DNA of 64,000 nt from Nematostella vectensis (GCF_932526225.1 NC_064043.1:5387501-5451500); one strand, 5' to 3'. Shown: positions 1-12,932, numbered from the stretch's first letter. Notes: generated from the sequence alone by a model not told the origin. A program made the numbers and translations.

Positions 1-1077
1 GCAAATTTATGCAATAACAAACTGAGTTGTGCTCAACTGATCAAACGGAACTAACCCCAATATAATCTTTGCACATACATCCCTGAGATTATCAATTAGA
101 TTCTAGTTTTAAGTCAAATTGATCGATTCTATATTTCACCATCGGCAATTGACGATACATTTTTTATTTCTAAAGAATCCAGACTTCTAAATTTCCCCGC
201 GTAAAAATCTGGCTAATCCTCTAGAGAATGACAATGGACTGCTCACATGGCTGCATTTAAGATATTTGAAGGATTTATCCACTGACACAAAACAATGCTA
301 AACAACAAAATATGTAATGCGTATTCCTGTTTTGATTAAATGAATTTCAAAAATAATGTTAAACTTGAATGCTAAAAAAGCGATATCTTTTGGTGTTGCG
401 TGACGGCTATGGTACCCCGCAGAGCTTTCTGTGTTCGCTCGTTTCCTTTGCTCCACTAACGAAGGAGGGTAGGGTAAAATGGTGAGAAAGTGTGTGTGTA
501 TTTGGAGGAGGGGGGGGGGGGGGGGGGGACTACGAGTCCTCGGGCTGCTACGATCAACGGAATCAAGCGGGGAAGTTGTGGGCTGTTATGAACACGGGTG
601 AAAAGCAAAGTATTGGAAGGCCGCATTTCTATAATCTGTTAATCTTGGTTTTCATTTGAGGGACAAAAGAAAAAAAAAAGAGTCCATCAGTCACGGTGGT
701 AGATTTCCATTGTCTATCCACCAGCATACGCCAAGACAGTATTGATTGATTTTCAGAAAACGTGCCTTCGAGCTTCTATAGGGGAACTGAACGGACTGGC
801 ACTCCCCAAACCTAAGAAAATCTAAGGAAAATCGAGTTCCCAATATAATGGGGCAAAACAATGGAACAGTCTTCCAAGGGAAGTACGTGCCATTAACTCA
901 CTCCAAACATTTAAGGGAAGAATCTAATCTCCCACCAGCCACACTCGGCAACCATGGTAACCAGTCACTATAAAGTTTATCTTTTGTTATCTCTATATAA
1001 CGTTTATTTGTACTGATGGTTAAACCGTGTTTAAACCGTGATTTCTCTGATAAAAATCTGACCATGCCTTCTTTGCA
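1..1077. other. Intergenic, no gene seen
   Basis: I find no supportable exon here. The stretch is AT-rich and contains a pure G run at about 510-528. Short open frames have no codon bias or recognisable product. Confidence 0.5.
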
Positions 1078-1275
1078 GTATCTCCACGGGACGTTTATTG
1101 TAGGATTTGGCTACATACCAGAGTGATCTAGCTGATGCTTATAGTTTTGTCTACAAATAATAGCACGTCTATTGAGAACCGAAAGTGGACCTTTGGCCGT
1201 TGTGTGTGTGTGTGTGTGAGGAGGAGGAGGACGGGGGGGGGGGGGGGGGGTGCGTTCGCACCCCCTGCACCCCCT
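1078..1275 (-). mobile_element. Diverged copy of the 5651-5997 MITE
   Basis: This stretch matches, in inverted orientation, the left part of the element at 5651-5997. Shared landmarks are the 'ggatttggctacataccag' block, the 'tagttttgtctaca' block, 'cgtctattgagaac', and a G-rich segment ending in 'caccccctgcaccccctg'. A (GT)n and poly-G insertion at about 1199-1250 interrupts it. It is a partial, older copy of a non-autonomous DNA element with no coding capacity. Confidence 0.6.
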
Positions 1276-1324
1276 GTTTACGGACCTGGATGGTGATATG
1301 ACTAAGTCGCCTCAAATACCCGCA

Positions 1325-1574
1325 CGCTTTCGCGGTTACTTGGCAGGCCTGTGGTTTTACACCAAAGAGAGGCTCAAACGGGCATGTCAAGCCATAACAA
1401 ACAACTCCTGAAGACAAAAGCATTTGGGGCAAATGTTTTGGCTGATTGTTTTTTTGTTTTTTTGTATTTTAAAATGACCCGACGCATACGCTGCTGCATT
1501 TCCGCCAAAACATGCCTGTTTTAGCCTCTCTTTGGTGTAAAACCACAGGCCTCCCAAGTAACGGTGAAAAGGTC
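1325..1574. mobile_element. Foldback/MITE-like inverted repeat
   Basis: Two arms of about 65-70 bp, at about 1327-1393 and 1500-1572, are near-perfect reverse complements sharing 'ggcctgtggttttacacc' and 'aaagagaggct'. They flank an AT-rich centre. There is no coding capacity. The ends and a target-site duplication were not resolved. Confidence 0.65.
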
Positions 1575-1794
1575 TATTGCTCAATAGGACAATCACCACG
1601 TTTCTGAAAGAGACGGATCAATTAGATTTATCCACAGGTAACACATAAGAGATCTGAACAAGTAAGCTTTCAATCAAAATCAAAATCAATCCAATTGGTT
1701 ATAAAATGTTGTGAAATGAAAAAAAGGAACTAAAAAAAGGTGAAAATGAAAAGTAACAAAAAAAAGTAGTAAAAAAGTTAACAAAAAAAAAAAG

Positions 1795-2110
1795 AACACT
1801 AGATAATTTGAGAGGGTAATCGCATGACTAACACTTGACCGAGAATCGAACTAGGACAGCATGAAATCAAAAGAGAAAAAAAAACATACATCCCGAAGTG
1901 CGCTGAAACCCGGATTGCAGCTAAAGCTTTACGGCTAGGCTGGAGATTTCGGCCCCAACACCGCTATCTAGCGAACTGTACAACAAAAAGGAACCTGAGG
2001 TGCCCGCGCATTGGGTAGGCAATAACTAGGATCCCAGCCCTGTCTTAGTCGGTTACGCCACGCACAGCTCGCTCAGATGTGGAGTGAAAAATATCGAGGT
2101 CAATCAGGCG
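1795..2110 (-). repeat. SINE-like dispersed repeat, copy 1
   Basis: About 300 bp here are a clear copy of 38140-38430, in the same orientation. Read on the minus strand, one end carries a tRNA T-arm/B-box-like segment, better preserved in the other copy as GAGGTTCGATTCTCGGCC. An A-rich stretch flanks that end. Two dispersed copies with a B-box-like element suggest a tRNA-derived SINE. The family is not one I can name. Confidence 0.6.
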
Positions 2111-2453
2111 CCTTTGGTCTCTTGAGAGGGACTATTATTGAGCAGCGGTGTAATCGTCACGCACGTGTTTATGTTTTAAGAAAATAAAGGTAAACCATAC
2201 CATACTTTCTTTCCATTACTTTGTCCTCATCCTGAGAATGGATGCAACCATCAATATAAAATAAGCTAAGAAAAAAATTATTCAATATCTTTTAGTAGCG
2301 AAAAAAGTCCGAGATAAATGTAATAGCATTTCGGGTTTCCTGTGGAGCGCATGCGCAATCTGAAGAATGTGAGATATTCAAAATGGCAGACGGAGGAGTC
2401 GGTTTGTTACATTATTCCTTTTCGTGAGCTAACCTCCAATAATTTGATTCAAA

Positions 2454-5400
2454 ATGATAGCAGTCATACGTTCATGCATACGATCGGGGTGTTTGCCCCG
2501 AATGTCATACAGAGTTGAATGTAGGGCTGTTTCCACGAGTTCTTTCAAGGGACAATGGGACTTCAAACTAGGTAAAGTCCCGTATAATGGGATCAGCATT
2601 GACCTCGTCCACACGCCCAAAGATGTGACCCCTAGGGATGTAGCGAATAAACTAAAAGGTGAACTATTACATCCGAAAATAAGGCTAGAATTTAATCCGT
2701 ATTGATCTGGTAGATGTTGAATTGTGATGGGGAGGGGTGGGGTATATTCATTTTTTTGGGGGAGGGGTGGGTTTAACCTTGCAGGCGTTTGTGGTATAGA
2801 TAGCTTTCACGAACAAATCCACTTATAGATCTCATGAGGGTGTTAGATAAATTGGGCTATGCAAGGGAATTATTGTTTGAAATATCTTTTAAATTAAAAT
2901 AGAAAATAGGCAAAATGATGATTTTCAATAGAATAATTTTTTGGAAGCGACAAAAATTGCTTAAAAGTGGGGAATTTGGTGCTCAATGCCGGAGAGCGGT
3001 AAAAGGTGTCCAAAATCTTGAGACTCCCGTCCAATGCAGGAGAGTTAACAGGTATGCTTTTGTTGTTGATTTTGTTTGTTGAGATTGATGCCTATTCCTC
3101 CCTTCCCTCCCTCACATATACAGGAATTGACCTCAGATTACAGGGCCAATGGGATATCACATCTCGATTTTTATAGAGCAAGCAAGTACATAGAATGGAA
3201 ATGGAAATGAGTTTGGTTGTGGCCCTGAATTCTTGTAGATTAGCTCAGCAAAGGAACTGTTTCTATGGAGATATGGCACCACACCACCATCCCCTCCCCC
3301 CTGTGTCATTCTATGTTATGTGGGTTCACTGTAAGGGGTGGATTGCCTCAATGTCGATCATGTAAATAGGCCCAATAGACCTTTTTCACGATGTTGCACC
3401 CACATTCAAAATGCCAGAGACTGGGGGGCCAGCACTGATCTAAAATTGCGTACAAAGTGGAGTTTAAAGAGGAAACTATAGAAAATGCTGTCAGAGTGCT
3501 TTTTTCACAGAGTTTTGGAGTCAAATACCCCTTCGTCCGCAATTTTAGATCAGCTATGGCCCACCAGTCTGGCATTTTGGATGCGAGCATCGTGAAAACA
3601 GTCTATAGGCAAGTTGCACTAAGAAATCATATTCAGTTTTGGGTGGTAAATTCGCCTGCAATCATGCTCTTAGCAGCAAAATTACAAAAACTGAAAGCTA
3701 CTTATTCATTGAAATACTCTACTGTATTTTTCATTGCTCTTTGGCCATACAAGAATTAATATAATAGAATTAAATATTTCTTTATTTGAACAGACTGTAT
3801 TGTCCAGTGCAAGAATAATGGCAACAGAGCTATGTGGGTAAAAGTTCCTGTAGACAAAAGCTACCTTATTCCGGTTGTATTCAAACATGGTTTCACATAT
3901 CACCATGCTGAGGGAAACCATGCCATGCTGCTTAAATGGCTGCCAGATAACGTAGAGTGTAAAGTCCCACCTTATGCAAGTCATCAGATCGGAGTTGCAG
4001 GTTTGTAACTTGATAGTTATTTAGCTCCAAAAGTTCACAATCAACCACTTCTCAACCCTTATTATTGTCATCAATCCTGGTGTGTCACGGAAAAAATAAT
4101 GCATAATACTGTTGTGTATCCTTTAAACTTAAAGCTAATGTAGATTGAGCAATCATAATGGTTAACATAGCACTGACATAGAAGCTCTAACTGTAATAAA
4201 GCATGTGCAGTGGTTGAAATTGTTTGGATCTCACAATATCATAAATAGATACCTAGTAGTAAACTAGTGGTGTTGTTATTGTATGGTTGGTAGTGCAAAT
4301 AAAGAGTGGATCAGCTTTGGTCTGATTCAAGTTTGACTTTATACTATACTTTTACATTCTCTTTAGGTATTGTGGTTAATGAAGAGGAGAACAAGGTCCT
4401 TGTTGTACAAGACAGACAAAAAGTAAGGCTTCATTTTAGATTGCTTACCTTGAATGCCATAACTGGTATATAAATAGTATCATCATTTTTTTATTTTAGT
4501 ATAAAATGGGAGTTTTGAAGAAGCCTATCTGGAAGTTCCCAGGGGGTCTATCAGATGAGGGTGAAGATATAGGTAAGTTGTTTAACTTACTATACCAGCC
4601 CTAGAATCAAATCTATTTTATAACATTGTCACTGAGCTCATGTTTTCACTAAGAAATTTGTCTACCTGTTTGCTTGTCAGCTAAGTATGGCGCAAAGGTT
4701 ATACAGATTGTTCACCAAACAATAGCCTATGTGTAGCCTCCATTTGGTAGATGCTGCAAGAGGATATTTTCGCGACCAAACAATCAAAATTTCAGCTGAC
4801 TGAAAAAAAAAATGTTCACTAATTCAAACTCTCAAACTTTTTCTGTCTAAAGTTTTTATGATAAAGTATCTACATATGCCCCAGCACTTTATTGATCTTA
4901 ACTGCAAATCTAAGCATCTTCTGTTGTACCACAGGACACACAGCTGTACGAGAGGTGTTTGAGGAGACAGGGATCAAATCTGGTAAGATATTTTCTTTAT
5001 TTTCTTAGCTATACCATATAAGTAAAACTTGTAATTGCACAGTGAAGATTAAAGCTGTAGTCTTCGTCTTAAATCCTTTTGTAATATTTTTTTTCAGAAT
5101 TCCAGTCTATTGTATTGTTTCGGCAGCAACACAAAATGAGATCAGCCTTTAACAAATCTGACATCTTTGTGGTATGTAGAATGAAGCCGTTGACATCTGA
5201 TATCATCTTGTGTGATGATGAAATTGCCGCATGTCAGTGGATGCCAATAAATGAGCTTCTTGTCCACTCAGACACTACTCCTTTAATAAAACTTGGAGCT
5301 AAACTGGTCATGTATGGTATGAAATATGGTCATGAACACTTTGACGTCACAGCTACTGAAATGAGGTCATGGGTGGATCCAACACAGACTTTTAAACTTT

Positions 5401-5477
5401 ATCACAAACCATTGACTGTCATGGAAACTCTTAGGATGGAATCCCTGGGAAAAAGTATTTCTAGTAGAATAAGCTAG
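2454..5477 (+). CDS. NUDT6: NUDT6-type Nudix hydrolase (six exons, complete)
   Basis: Exons are 2454-2658, 3794-4000, 4367-4422, 4500-4572, 4935-4982 and 5098-5477; all junctions are GT-AG, and the 969 nt encode 322 residues, close to the usual NUDT6 length of about 316. Residues 172-194 form a complete Nudix box (G172, E178, R186, E187, E190, E191, G193), the motif that binds divalent metal for hydrolysis of nucleoside-diphosphate-linked substrates. An N-terminal NUDT6-specific region precedes it, and the family hallmark 'PPYASHQIGVAG' lies just before the catalytic domain. The first residues are Arg/Ser/Cys-rich with few acids, so a mitochondrial presequence is possible (inference). Met17 is an alternative start. 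An upstream ATG at about 2382 opens a 14-codon uORF that stops before 2454. The true substrate cannot be read from sequence. The gene is tail to tail with the 6907-10314 gene. Confidence 0.93.
3370..3611. mobile_element. MITE in NUDT6 intron 1
   Basis: The left arm (about 3373-3460) and the right arm (about 3525-3611) are reverse complements sharing 'aatgccagact/g', 'gggccagc/tatg' and 'tgatctaaaattgcg'. The short open frames across it are products of the palindrome and not genes. Confidence 0.65.
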
Positions 5478-5650
5478 TAAACCGATTAGTGAAGCTAGCA
5501 TGGGTTCTTATTTGGTGTTAGGTGACTAATATTTTACAGGATGTGTTTTACATAATTGTTTATCACAAACCTCTTTGGATGGACTCCTTAGGAAGTCTTT
5601 CTAAATAAGCTAGTTTACTGATTAGTATGGGTGCTTATTAGGTGATTGAT

Positions 5651-5997
5651 CAGGCCCGTACCCAGGGGGGTGCAGGGGGTGCGAACTTACCCCCCAAAAT
5701 GGCTGATAGTCCATTTTCAGTTCTCAATAGACGAGCTAATTGTAGACAAAACTACAAAGCATACTAGATAGCTCTGGTATGTCATCAATCCATAAGTAAG
5801 ACTTCTTTTTATAGCCAAATCTGACAATAAACATCCCTTGGAGATACCACAAAGGAATAAAAAAATCACTTTCTGTTCTTTCGTGGGTGCTTTCTGATTT
5901 GTATCAGAAAAACTCCCTCCTCCCTCAAAAAAATTAGGTCCATTTTTTCAGATTCCCCCTCCCCCCCCCCCCAAGTAAAATATTGGGTACCGGTCTG
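5651..5997. mobile_element. hAT5-like MITE with 5-bp TSD
   Basis: The ends are imperfect inverted repeats, CAGGCCCGTACCCA at the left and TGGGTACCGGTCTG at the right. The flanks carry a direct 5-bp TTGAT duplication. It has no coding capacity. CAG...CTG ends with a 5-bp target duplication fit a hAT5-type non-autonomous element. A related inverted copy is at 1078-1275. Confidence 0.7.
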
Positions 5998-6906
5998 TTG
6001 ATATTTTACAGGACATGGTTTACATATACATACATCAAAATCAGATATCTTGTAAATATTAATATGGAAATCGTTTTATTTTTGGTGATGGGCTCCAACA
6101 TTAATTCCTGCTATGTGCTCTTTCAAGTAGGTAATTTTTTACTCAAAAATTCATTTGCTAAATTCTCTCAACCACTAATACATTAACCCAATGGGACCTG
6201 GATTTGGAAAAGAGATTTGTATCATATAATTGATTGAATTAATTTGTCATTTTGCATACATTTTACACTATTTTCTGACAGAAGAAAGGATTATTATGGT
6301 AAAATTGAGATCATCATTAAACCCAGTAACATGAAATCGAGGTTCCACTATATAAACTTTTCCAACAAAGTTCCACTTTTCAGTGTGATTGCCCCAACCA
6401 ATTTCAATTAACACAACTGAGTTTATTGTTCAATTTTATTTGCGAGTTTGGCATGCACATTTTAAACACAATACTATGAGAGAAATAAAGCATTTCCTTC
6501 AATATCATATCCAGGGGTGCAGATTTCAACAGGATACAACTATATTCACAAAATTTAGTTTAGGAAGTACAGTGTGATATGTACAATGGGGATGGCCTTA
6601 GGTAGCACAACTTCCGTCTGTGTTATTAAGGTTCATTTTTTTACTGAACTTAAAGGGATAAAAGATTACATAACGAATTCATTGGCAGATCCAGTTGGTG
6701 CTTCCTCCCTTGAACTTATTTTTGTAGAATGGAATGCTAAAACTCACAAATTTAACATTTGCCTCCCTTTTTACCAAATCTCTTCAAAAGGTAATGTGCT
6801 AGAACTGTGTAAGCTACATACAAGTTGGTACAACCTGTAATGATCCTGCAAAGGTGAACCTAAATTGTGCTCAGTTTAATAAGGAAACTTATCCTTTAAA
6901 ACTTCC
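5998..6906. other. Intergenic spacer, no gene seen
   Basis: This is the AT-rich space between the 3' end of NUDT6 and the 3' end of the minus-strand gene. Open frames at 6389-6577 and 6574-6840 have no recognisable features and no splice-consistent extension. Confidence 0.5.
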
Positions 6907-9900
6907 TCATAAGAAGGTTGCAGGAGCCCTGTTAAATATAGTCTTCTGTCTACGATAGTCAGGTTTTATCTCCGATGATAAGTCCCTTATTTCTGTCTTT
7001 GAGACGTCATACTTTCCCAGGAGATAGCGGTTTGGATCTAGTTGCCCTGTCATCTTAGGGTCAATCAATTCTTGGCTCGGGTCGGAGGCCAGTGTTCGGA
7101 TTAGCCTCATTACAGCTTGTTGTTCTGAAAATGGTAAAAAGGCTAGCAGATTAACAATAACAGTGGGTCCCAATTAACTCAAGCTTGGATGTATCTAACT
7201 CCCTGCTAATATGAACTAGCTTGTATTCGTGTTCCCTAGATACTATTTGAATAATTTCTACTACTTGCAACTCAAATTGTTTTTAATATCCCTAGGTTGT
7301 TCTAGCTGCACTTTTATCCGGGTGTCAGGCAACTGCAAAACCAACCCAAAAATTATTTGAAAGCTGTACTTATGATGATAGTCATTAGTCAACTATTTAA
7401 GGTTATTAAGCAACCTGTTTCATAATGATTTAGTATGGTTTCCTAGTAGATGGTTGTCTAACAACTCTGTTACCTACCATCAGGTAACCTACCACTGCAC
7501 TCTTAAAAAAGAAGTCTAGGATGTAAGAGCTTATCAGGATAATAAAAAATAAGGTGAATAAACGTACCCTCACTTCCAGCATGCTTGAGCCAGCGGTTCA
7601 CTGCAGGCACAATGTCGGGTTTGAATGTCGTACTGACAGACTGAAAATTTTAAAAACAGTGTGTCAACAAATATCTCTGTGCACTTTTGTTTGGACATAT
7701 TCTAAAAAAAATACAATAATCTGTTGTATCCAAAAAGAGATAATGAGATAATTTTTTATTAAATATTGGTTTTAAGTATCAAATTGTAGATGGTTGTTTT
7801 GAAAGTTTCTTTTTTTTTTACATTTTTTTCAAATGTAAACAATAACAAGGGAGTAGCTGTATGACAATTTTTTTAAAATATAATCAGGGTGGAATCAACT
7901 TTTATGGCATACCTTCTCTAAATCCACAGTATTGTGTGTATTTTGGAGCATTTCATTGACCGCAGTCTTGTCTGTAACAAACAAATCAACCATAGTCGTG
8001 AGAATGGGTTTCCAAACCTGCAAACCTCCTCCACTCCAAAAAAACTGATTCATAGTATCACCTGTAAATATGTTTAGTCACTAGGACAAGGGGAGAGTGA
8101 ATAGAGTTTTTTTTTTTAATCCTGATGTGCAATCTTACCCTGCTAGGGTAGTAATATGGTAACTGGGGCACAATACAAAAAAACAGATAGAGACTGCTGA
8201 GGGCACTTCCACACCCTCCCTCTCCCCCTCTAGCCCCTTTAATATGTATGGCACTGTAGCAGAGCTTTTCTTTCTCTTTGTTATTTAACATTTTAAATGC
8301 CAATTTACTGCTTTGGGTTTTTGCATTGTTCGTATTTTTTCCTGCAAAAAAGGCAAAAAAACAATGCAAATCCCCGAAACACTGAGAAACACTAGGAAAA
8401 GCCCCTTAGCCACTTTGTTAGCAGGGTAGTAAAATCAGAGCTGCTAGCCGGATGGCAGTCTGTTTGCGTACACAGGGTAGCAGCTCAGATTTTGTCATGT
8501 TACTTGACTGAGTTTTCTAAGTAAGAAAACTCGAGAATTGCACAAAAGAAGGCACATTTCAGCCAATTTAGAGAGTATAGAATCTAGTCCAACAAACACT
8601 GTTTATCCTACCCTTGCTAGGATAATACTATCTTACCTTTGTTTGATGCATTATTCATCCAAGCTTGTGCCACTGGAATTGCTTTAGGGTTCATCAGGGC
8701 CTTTAGAGTCTAAAAGTTAAATATTTTATTAAAATATTTCAATCATTTTTGTTTCAATCTTAGATAAAAACAAGTAATTGCATGTGAATTAAGGGAACGT
8801 TCATATATCATACCTCATCCTGGCCCCTTTTTTGTAACTGCTTTATCTCATAAAGGGTGTAATACATTGTTCTTTGTATATCTATGGGCATTTTTTCTGG
8901 CCTTCTCCCAGCTGTTGATAAAGGACAGAATAGTTAGAGAAGTTTTAAGGAAGGAGAGCCATTTTATTTTAGGTAGCTTATCCAAGTTTACAGAGGTACT
9001 CATTTTTTTTTTCATAAGATGACAATCAAGTTGCGCCAAGCTTCTAATGGCTACAGGCCTTGAACTAGTATTTGACAACCAGAGTACAGTAACAGTATGA
9101 TAAGCTAATAGGCTAATAGGGTTGTTCCTAAAAAATCCTACTTGTAAAACAAGTTTTATACTACCCAACCTAAAACAATTGTGCATGACGGAGGCTACAA
9201 GTACCCCCATTGTCCCATAACCATGACACATAATACCAGTAGCGGATCTAGGGGGAGGGTTTAGGTGGTTTAAACCCCCCCCCTTTGGGCTGCCAGAAAG
9301 CCATATGTAGCAAAAGAAAATCCCCCTTCCCTCTTTGTCACTAAGCCAAACCCCCTCTTTACTGAAAAGCTAGATCCGCTCCTGAATACTAACCTCTGTA
9401 AGGGTCTTGTCCAGGCTTGACTTTAGGTTTTGGAAATCCTGTTGCTTCTCTTAGTCGGAGGTGCAAAAAGGCACTAAAAATAACATGTTTATTCAAATTT
9501 AGAAAGTTATATAACTTATCCGAAGGATAATATACCCAAACCATATAAGAACATGATACGATTAAAGTATAATCTCTCTTTATGAATTGGATGGTACCTC
9601 ATCTCTCAATTGTCAACAATCTCCATATAACTCACCTTTTAGAGGTTGCATAGCCAATAAGATAAAATCCCCTAATATAATATATTACCCTCTATTCAAT
9701 GCACTGCGCTAATTGCTGAAGTGAATAACAGCGCGCCTAATTGGATATCACTACAGTACCTACTAATATTACGTAAGTGAATAAATGTTCGACTTTGTGA
9801 AATCAAATCTTTTGCCTTAATCAACACTCTACTGTATGTCTGTGCAGTGCCCAACTACACAAAACAAACAAGATTAGGCTTTACAGTTTTTGAACAGTAT

Positions 9901-10314
9901 TATTTAAGACAGGATTGCTTGTTAGTATAGCGAGCTAGCTTGAGAGGAGCTTGTTAGTTGGCCCCTGTTGTCAAGTGTAAACAGCACGCTTTTGGCTTAT
10001 GCTCACCCCGTAGGATGTGGATTATTTCGTCTTGTAGGCGAGGTGGGTCGTGAAGGAGTCAATTCATCGAGTGCTCTGTAGTTGTGATGCGACGAGTAGG
10101 TTGTAAGGTAGTGATTTCTTCCGACGTGAGGTAGTGGATTGCCAGGGTCTTCCCAATCTTGTCCCCATGACATTCGAGATAGACTGCGAATCCGATCGAA
10201 CTCGTTTTTCGAGAGAGGATCTTTTCTGTGTTCATGTTTACGACGAATGTCTGCAGATCTAGAGCGGAATTTCATGTCATGAGGGAAACCTCTATTTGTG
10301 AGAACGTGAGTCAT
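6907..10314 (-). CDS. Unrecognised conserved-looking protein, 302 aa, seven exons
   Basis: Minus-strand exons in transcript order are 10314-10007, 9473-9394, 8911-8814, 8709-8637, 7971-7913, 7640-7568 and 7124-6907. All have GT-AG junctions with matching phases (909 nt including the stop), which is strong evidence for a real gene. I do not recognise the family. The protein is soluble with no signal peptide or membrane segment. Its N-terminal third is basic and Ser/Arg/Tyr-rich with 'LTTYSSHHNYRALDEL'; the rest is helical and polar with Trp/Pro-spaced motifs. Such composition is seen in microtubule-inner or cilium proteins, but that is only a guess. The start is the first Met of exon 1, with no clear upstream extension. 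Intron 2 carries a MITE at 9237-9384. Confidence 0.8.
9237..9384. mobile_element. MITE with 5-bp TSD in an intron
   Basis: The 148-bp element has terminal inverted repeats CAGTAGCGGATCTAG and CTAGATCCGCTCCTG, flanked on both sides by AATAC. The interior is C-rich and non-coding. It belongs to the same hAT5-like class as 5651-5997 and 27636-27781. Confidence 0.8.
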
Positions 10315-11070
10315 ACTGGTTCCCCTGCGTCGCCGGCTGCTCTAATCTCCAAGGTCGACCGACTTTTGCAGCCTTGCTTGATTCAAAGACTAATCCTTAA
10401 TAACTCAATAATAAACCATTCTTAATTCAAAGACTGATGAATTAGATCGGTAGAATATTCCTAGATGTAATTCAGCTGCAGTTTGGGACGCTACTCGTGC
10501 TACACATGCCTCTCTCAATGACATAGAAACTTCAACTCACAACAATTCATCGCTTAGTAACTCTATTGTTCTCCATGCATCGATGGTTCGTGTTGATTAT
10601 TAACTAATTTTAATGAGTCGTCGAGCTGAAATTCTCATTGTTATTGTTCCTTCATCCAAATATAATGCGCGAAAACTTGACATCAAGTAAACAATTTATT
10701 CGTCATGAAGGGTTTGTTAAACAATACTCTACCAAGCTGTTTATGCAGATTTTTATGGTCTTGAAGTAACCACGGTTTATTGCCCCTTTTCATGTCTGCA
10801 TCATTCAAGAAATTTATTTATTTTTTCTCTTCTTTTTTATTTGTAGCCTCTATTACTAATTTCGTTTTGCACTAAAGCAAGTTTAAGAAATGATCCTGTT
10901 TATGACATACTTTTATAAACCCGATTACACAAACCCTCGATATGACTCGATAGCTGTAAAACCTCAAAACCCGGACCACGGGCTTTAGGTTAGTGAGAGC
11001 TTAGTTTGCTTAGGTCACAACGACCCTGCTCTGCTACGACTTGTCACTTTTACGATCTTTTTAATCGCGC

Positions 11071-12406
11071 GTAACGAGATCTGTACAGGACCCGAAACGA
11101 TCCCAGGACCCGAAATGATCCCGGGACCCGAAATGATCCCAGGACCCGAAACGATCCCAGGACCCGAAATGATCCCAGGACCCGAAACGATCCCAGGACC
11201 CGAAATGATCCCAGGACCCGAATTGACCCCAGGACCCGAATTGATCCCAGGACCCGAAACGATCCCCAAAAGTTCCCCAACTGATCCCGGGACCCAAAAC
11301 GATCCCCAAGAGTCCCCGAAATGAACCCCAAGGAATTACAGTAATGGACAACTAAAGGAATGTGTAAGGATTGGCTTTCAGAATTAAAAACATATGAAAC
11401 ATTTAGCTTTGTTTGTGTTATTAAAATGAATTTTACATTAAACTATAGTATTAAGATTTTAATATACGACTGCGGGGGGAATACAGTGGTTGAGTCAGAA
11501 ATTCGGGTCAACTAACAATTCTATGTGATAGTAATTTGGAGAACCCGGCGTGGATAAATAATTTTTACATAACAAGCCATAAAAGAAAGTCTTTACAGAT
11601 AGGACATGCTGCTTTTCATAGGAAGCGAAATGTTTTAAAATTATTTTTTGGCATGTTTTTTTTTTCGGTGAATGAAAGACCTATCATATCATGAGATCAT
11701 GCCAGGGTGTACGCACGACTACATGAGGAAATTCAAAACTCACATAATATTGCTTTCAACAAAAGCCTCATCCTCTTAATTTTTTGCATCGGTAGTAGAA
11801 GGGTTGTTCGAGTGTATTACTCAGTATGCTTTTGTCATTCCATCTTCTCGGCCAAACCGGCTGCCTAAAATGAGTCGGTAAATATTCGCTCGTGTGAACA
11901 ACGATTTCGTGGTGAAATACATGGTTGGTTGTCGAATGAATATTAATTTTTAGGGGTGATGTTTACCGGAAATGAGATTTACAGTGTCAGAGTCATGTGT
12001 CGGAACCGCAAAATGTTTAGAGTGTGATGGAAGGTCAAAAGTTTGGTTGATCTGGGCAAAGCTGTGCTATGTTTATATATATGCTGTATTTCTTTCAGTA
12101 ACAATTAAAAGTTGTGTATTTGTTTTAGACTCTGTTTATGGGTTAAACGCCGGGCAATGTAATAAATAGAAGTATTGTGTTGGAATTTTTTTTTCTAAGT
12201 CACGTTGTTTAGAAATCGAGTCGCTTTTAACCCTTAATTATGCTTTAAGAATTGCAAGTATTTCTTCTGCTTTCCCTTTATCCATTACCGCAATTCCGTG
12301 GGGTTGATTTCCGAGGATCAGTTGGGGTACTTTTGGGGATCATTTCGGGTACTGGGATCGTTTCGGGTCCTGGGGTCATTTCGGGTCCTGTACAGATCGC
12401 CGTAAC
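11071..12406. mobile_element. Foldback element with minisatellite-bearing arms
   Basis: The outer ends are inverted copies: 'gagatctgtacaggaccc' near 11077 and 'gggtcctgtacagatc' near 12398. Inside each arm lies an 18-bp unit (ggacccgaaatgatccca), about nine copies on the left and about three on the right in opposite orientation. The arms then share further inner sequence such as 'ccccaactgatccc'. The core (about 11345-12280) has no plausible transposase. This is a non-autonomous foldback-type element whose arms changed in repeat number after or during spread. Confidence 0.7.
11082..11275 (+). repeat. 18-bp minisatellite, left arm
   Basis: About nine to ten tandem 18-bp units alternate between 'gaaatgatccca' and 'gaaacgatccca' variants. 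All frames are open across the array because 18 is a multiple of three; the Pro-Gly-rich open frames on both strands are artefacts. Confidence 0.9.
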
Positions 12407-12646
12407 TACCCCCCACCCCCCCACCCCCTCGTTGCCTAATGGGGTCATTTCCTGCTTAGCCTTCATCTAACTACATGTTGCTTCCTGTTTTGCTTGATGG
12501 TAATCGACATCAAAATTACCCATGATGTCTCGATTTTGCTGATGGAATTCGAAAGCCCCTTTCTTTCTCTTTAACTCGTGCGCGTAGTCTCCTCACATAA
12601 CGCACACCCAAAATACACTCGCATCAAGCAGCTAGAACCGTTTACC

Positions 12647-12932
12647 GTCGAATCCGTTGTATCGCGACCCTTGTTTTTAAAACACTATTTGATTTGGTTT
12701 TCTGTTCCGTCAGTAAAACCATTCTAAGACAATCAGAATCTCGCTTTGTGCACTTCCCTCTGGACGGAAACCAGACAGTGTCCCGACAGAAAGCCAGGCA
12801 ACTGCACTAGGCGAGAGATGGCAAGAATCTGATTCGCTTAGAATAATTCGACTGGCGGAACAGAAAATCCCAAAAGACAAAAAAACAAATAAATGTTTTG
12901 AAAATGCGGCGTCGCGATACAACGGATTCGAC
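12647..12932. mobile_element. MITE with 22-bp terminal inverted repeats
   Basis: The ends are GTCGAATCCGTTGTATCGCG at the left and its exact complement at 12911-12932. More diverged inner similarity continues (for example 'tctaagacaatcagaatct' against 'agaatctgattcgcttaga'). It is about 286 bp and non-coding. Confidence 0.85.

Noticed and set aside
3457-3759. 100-aa open frame between NUDT6 exons
   Set aside because: It crosses the palindrome of a MITE in NUDT6 intron 1. The spliced gene skips it with perfect phase.
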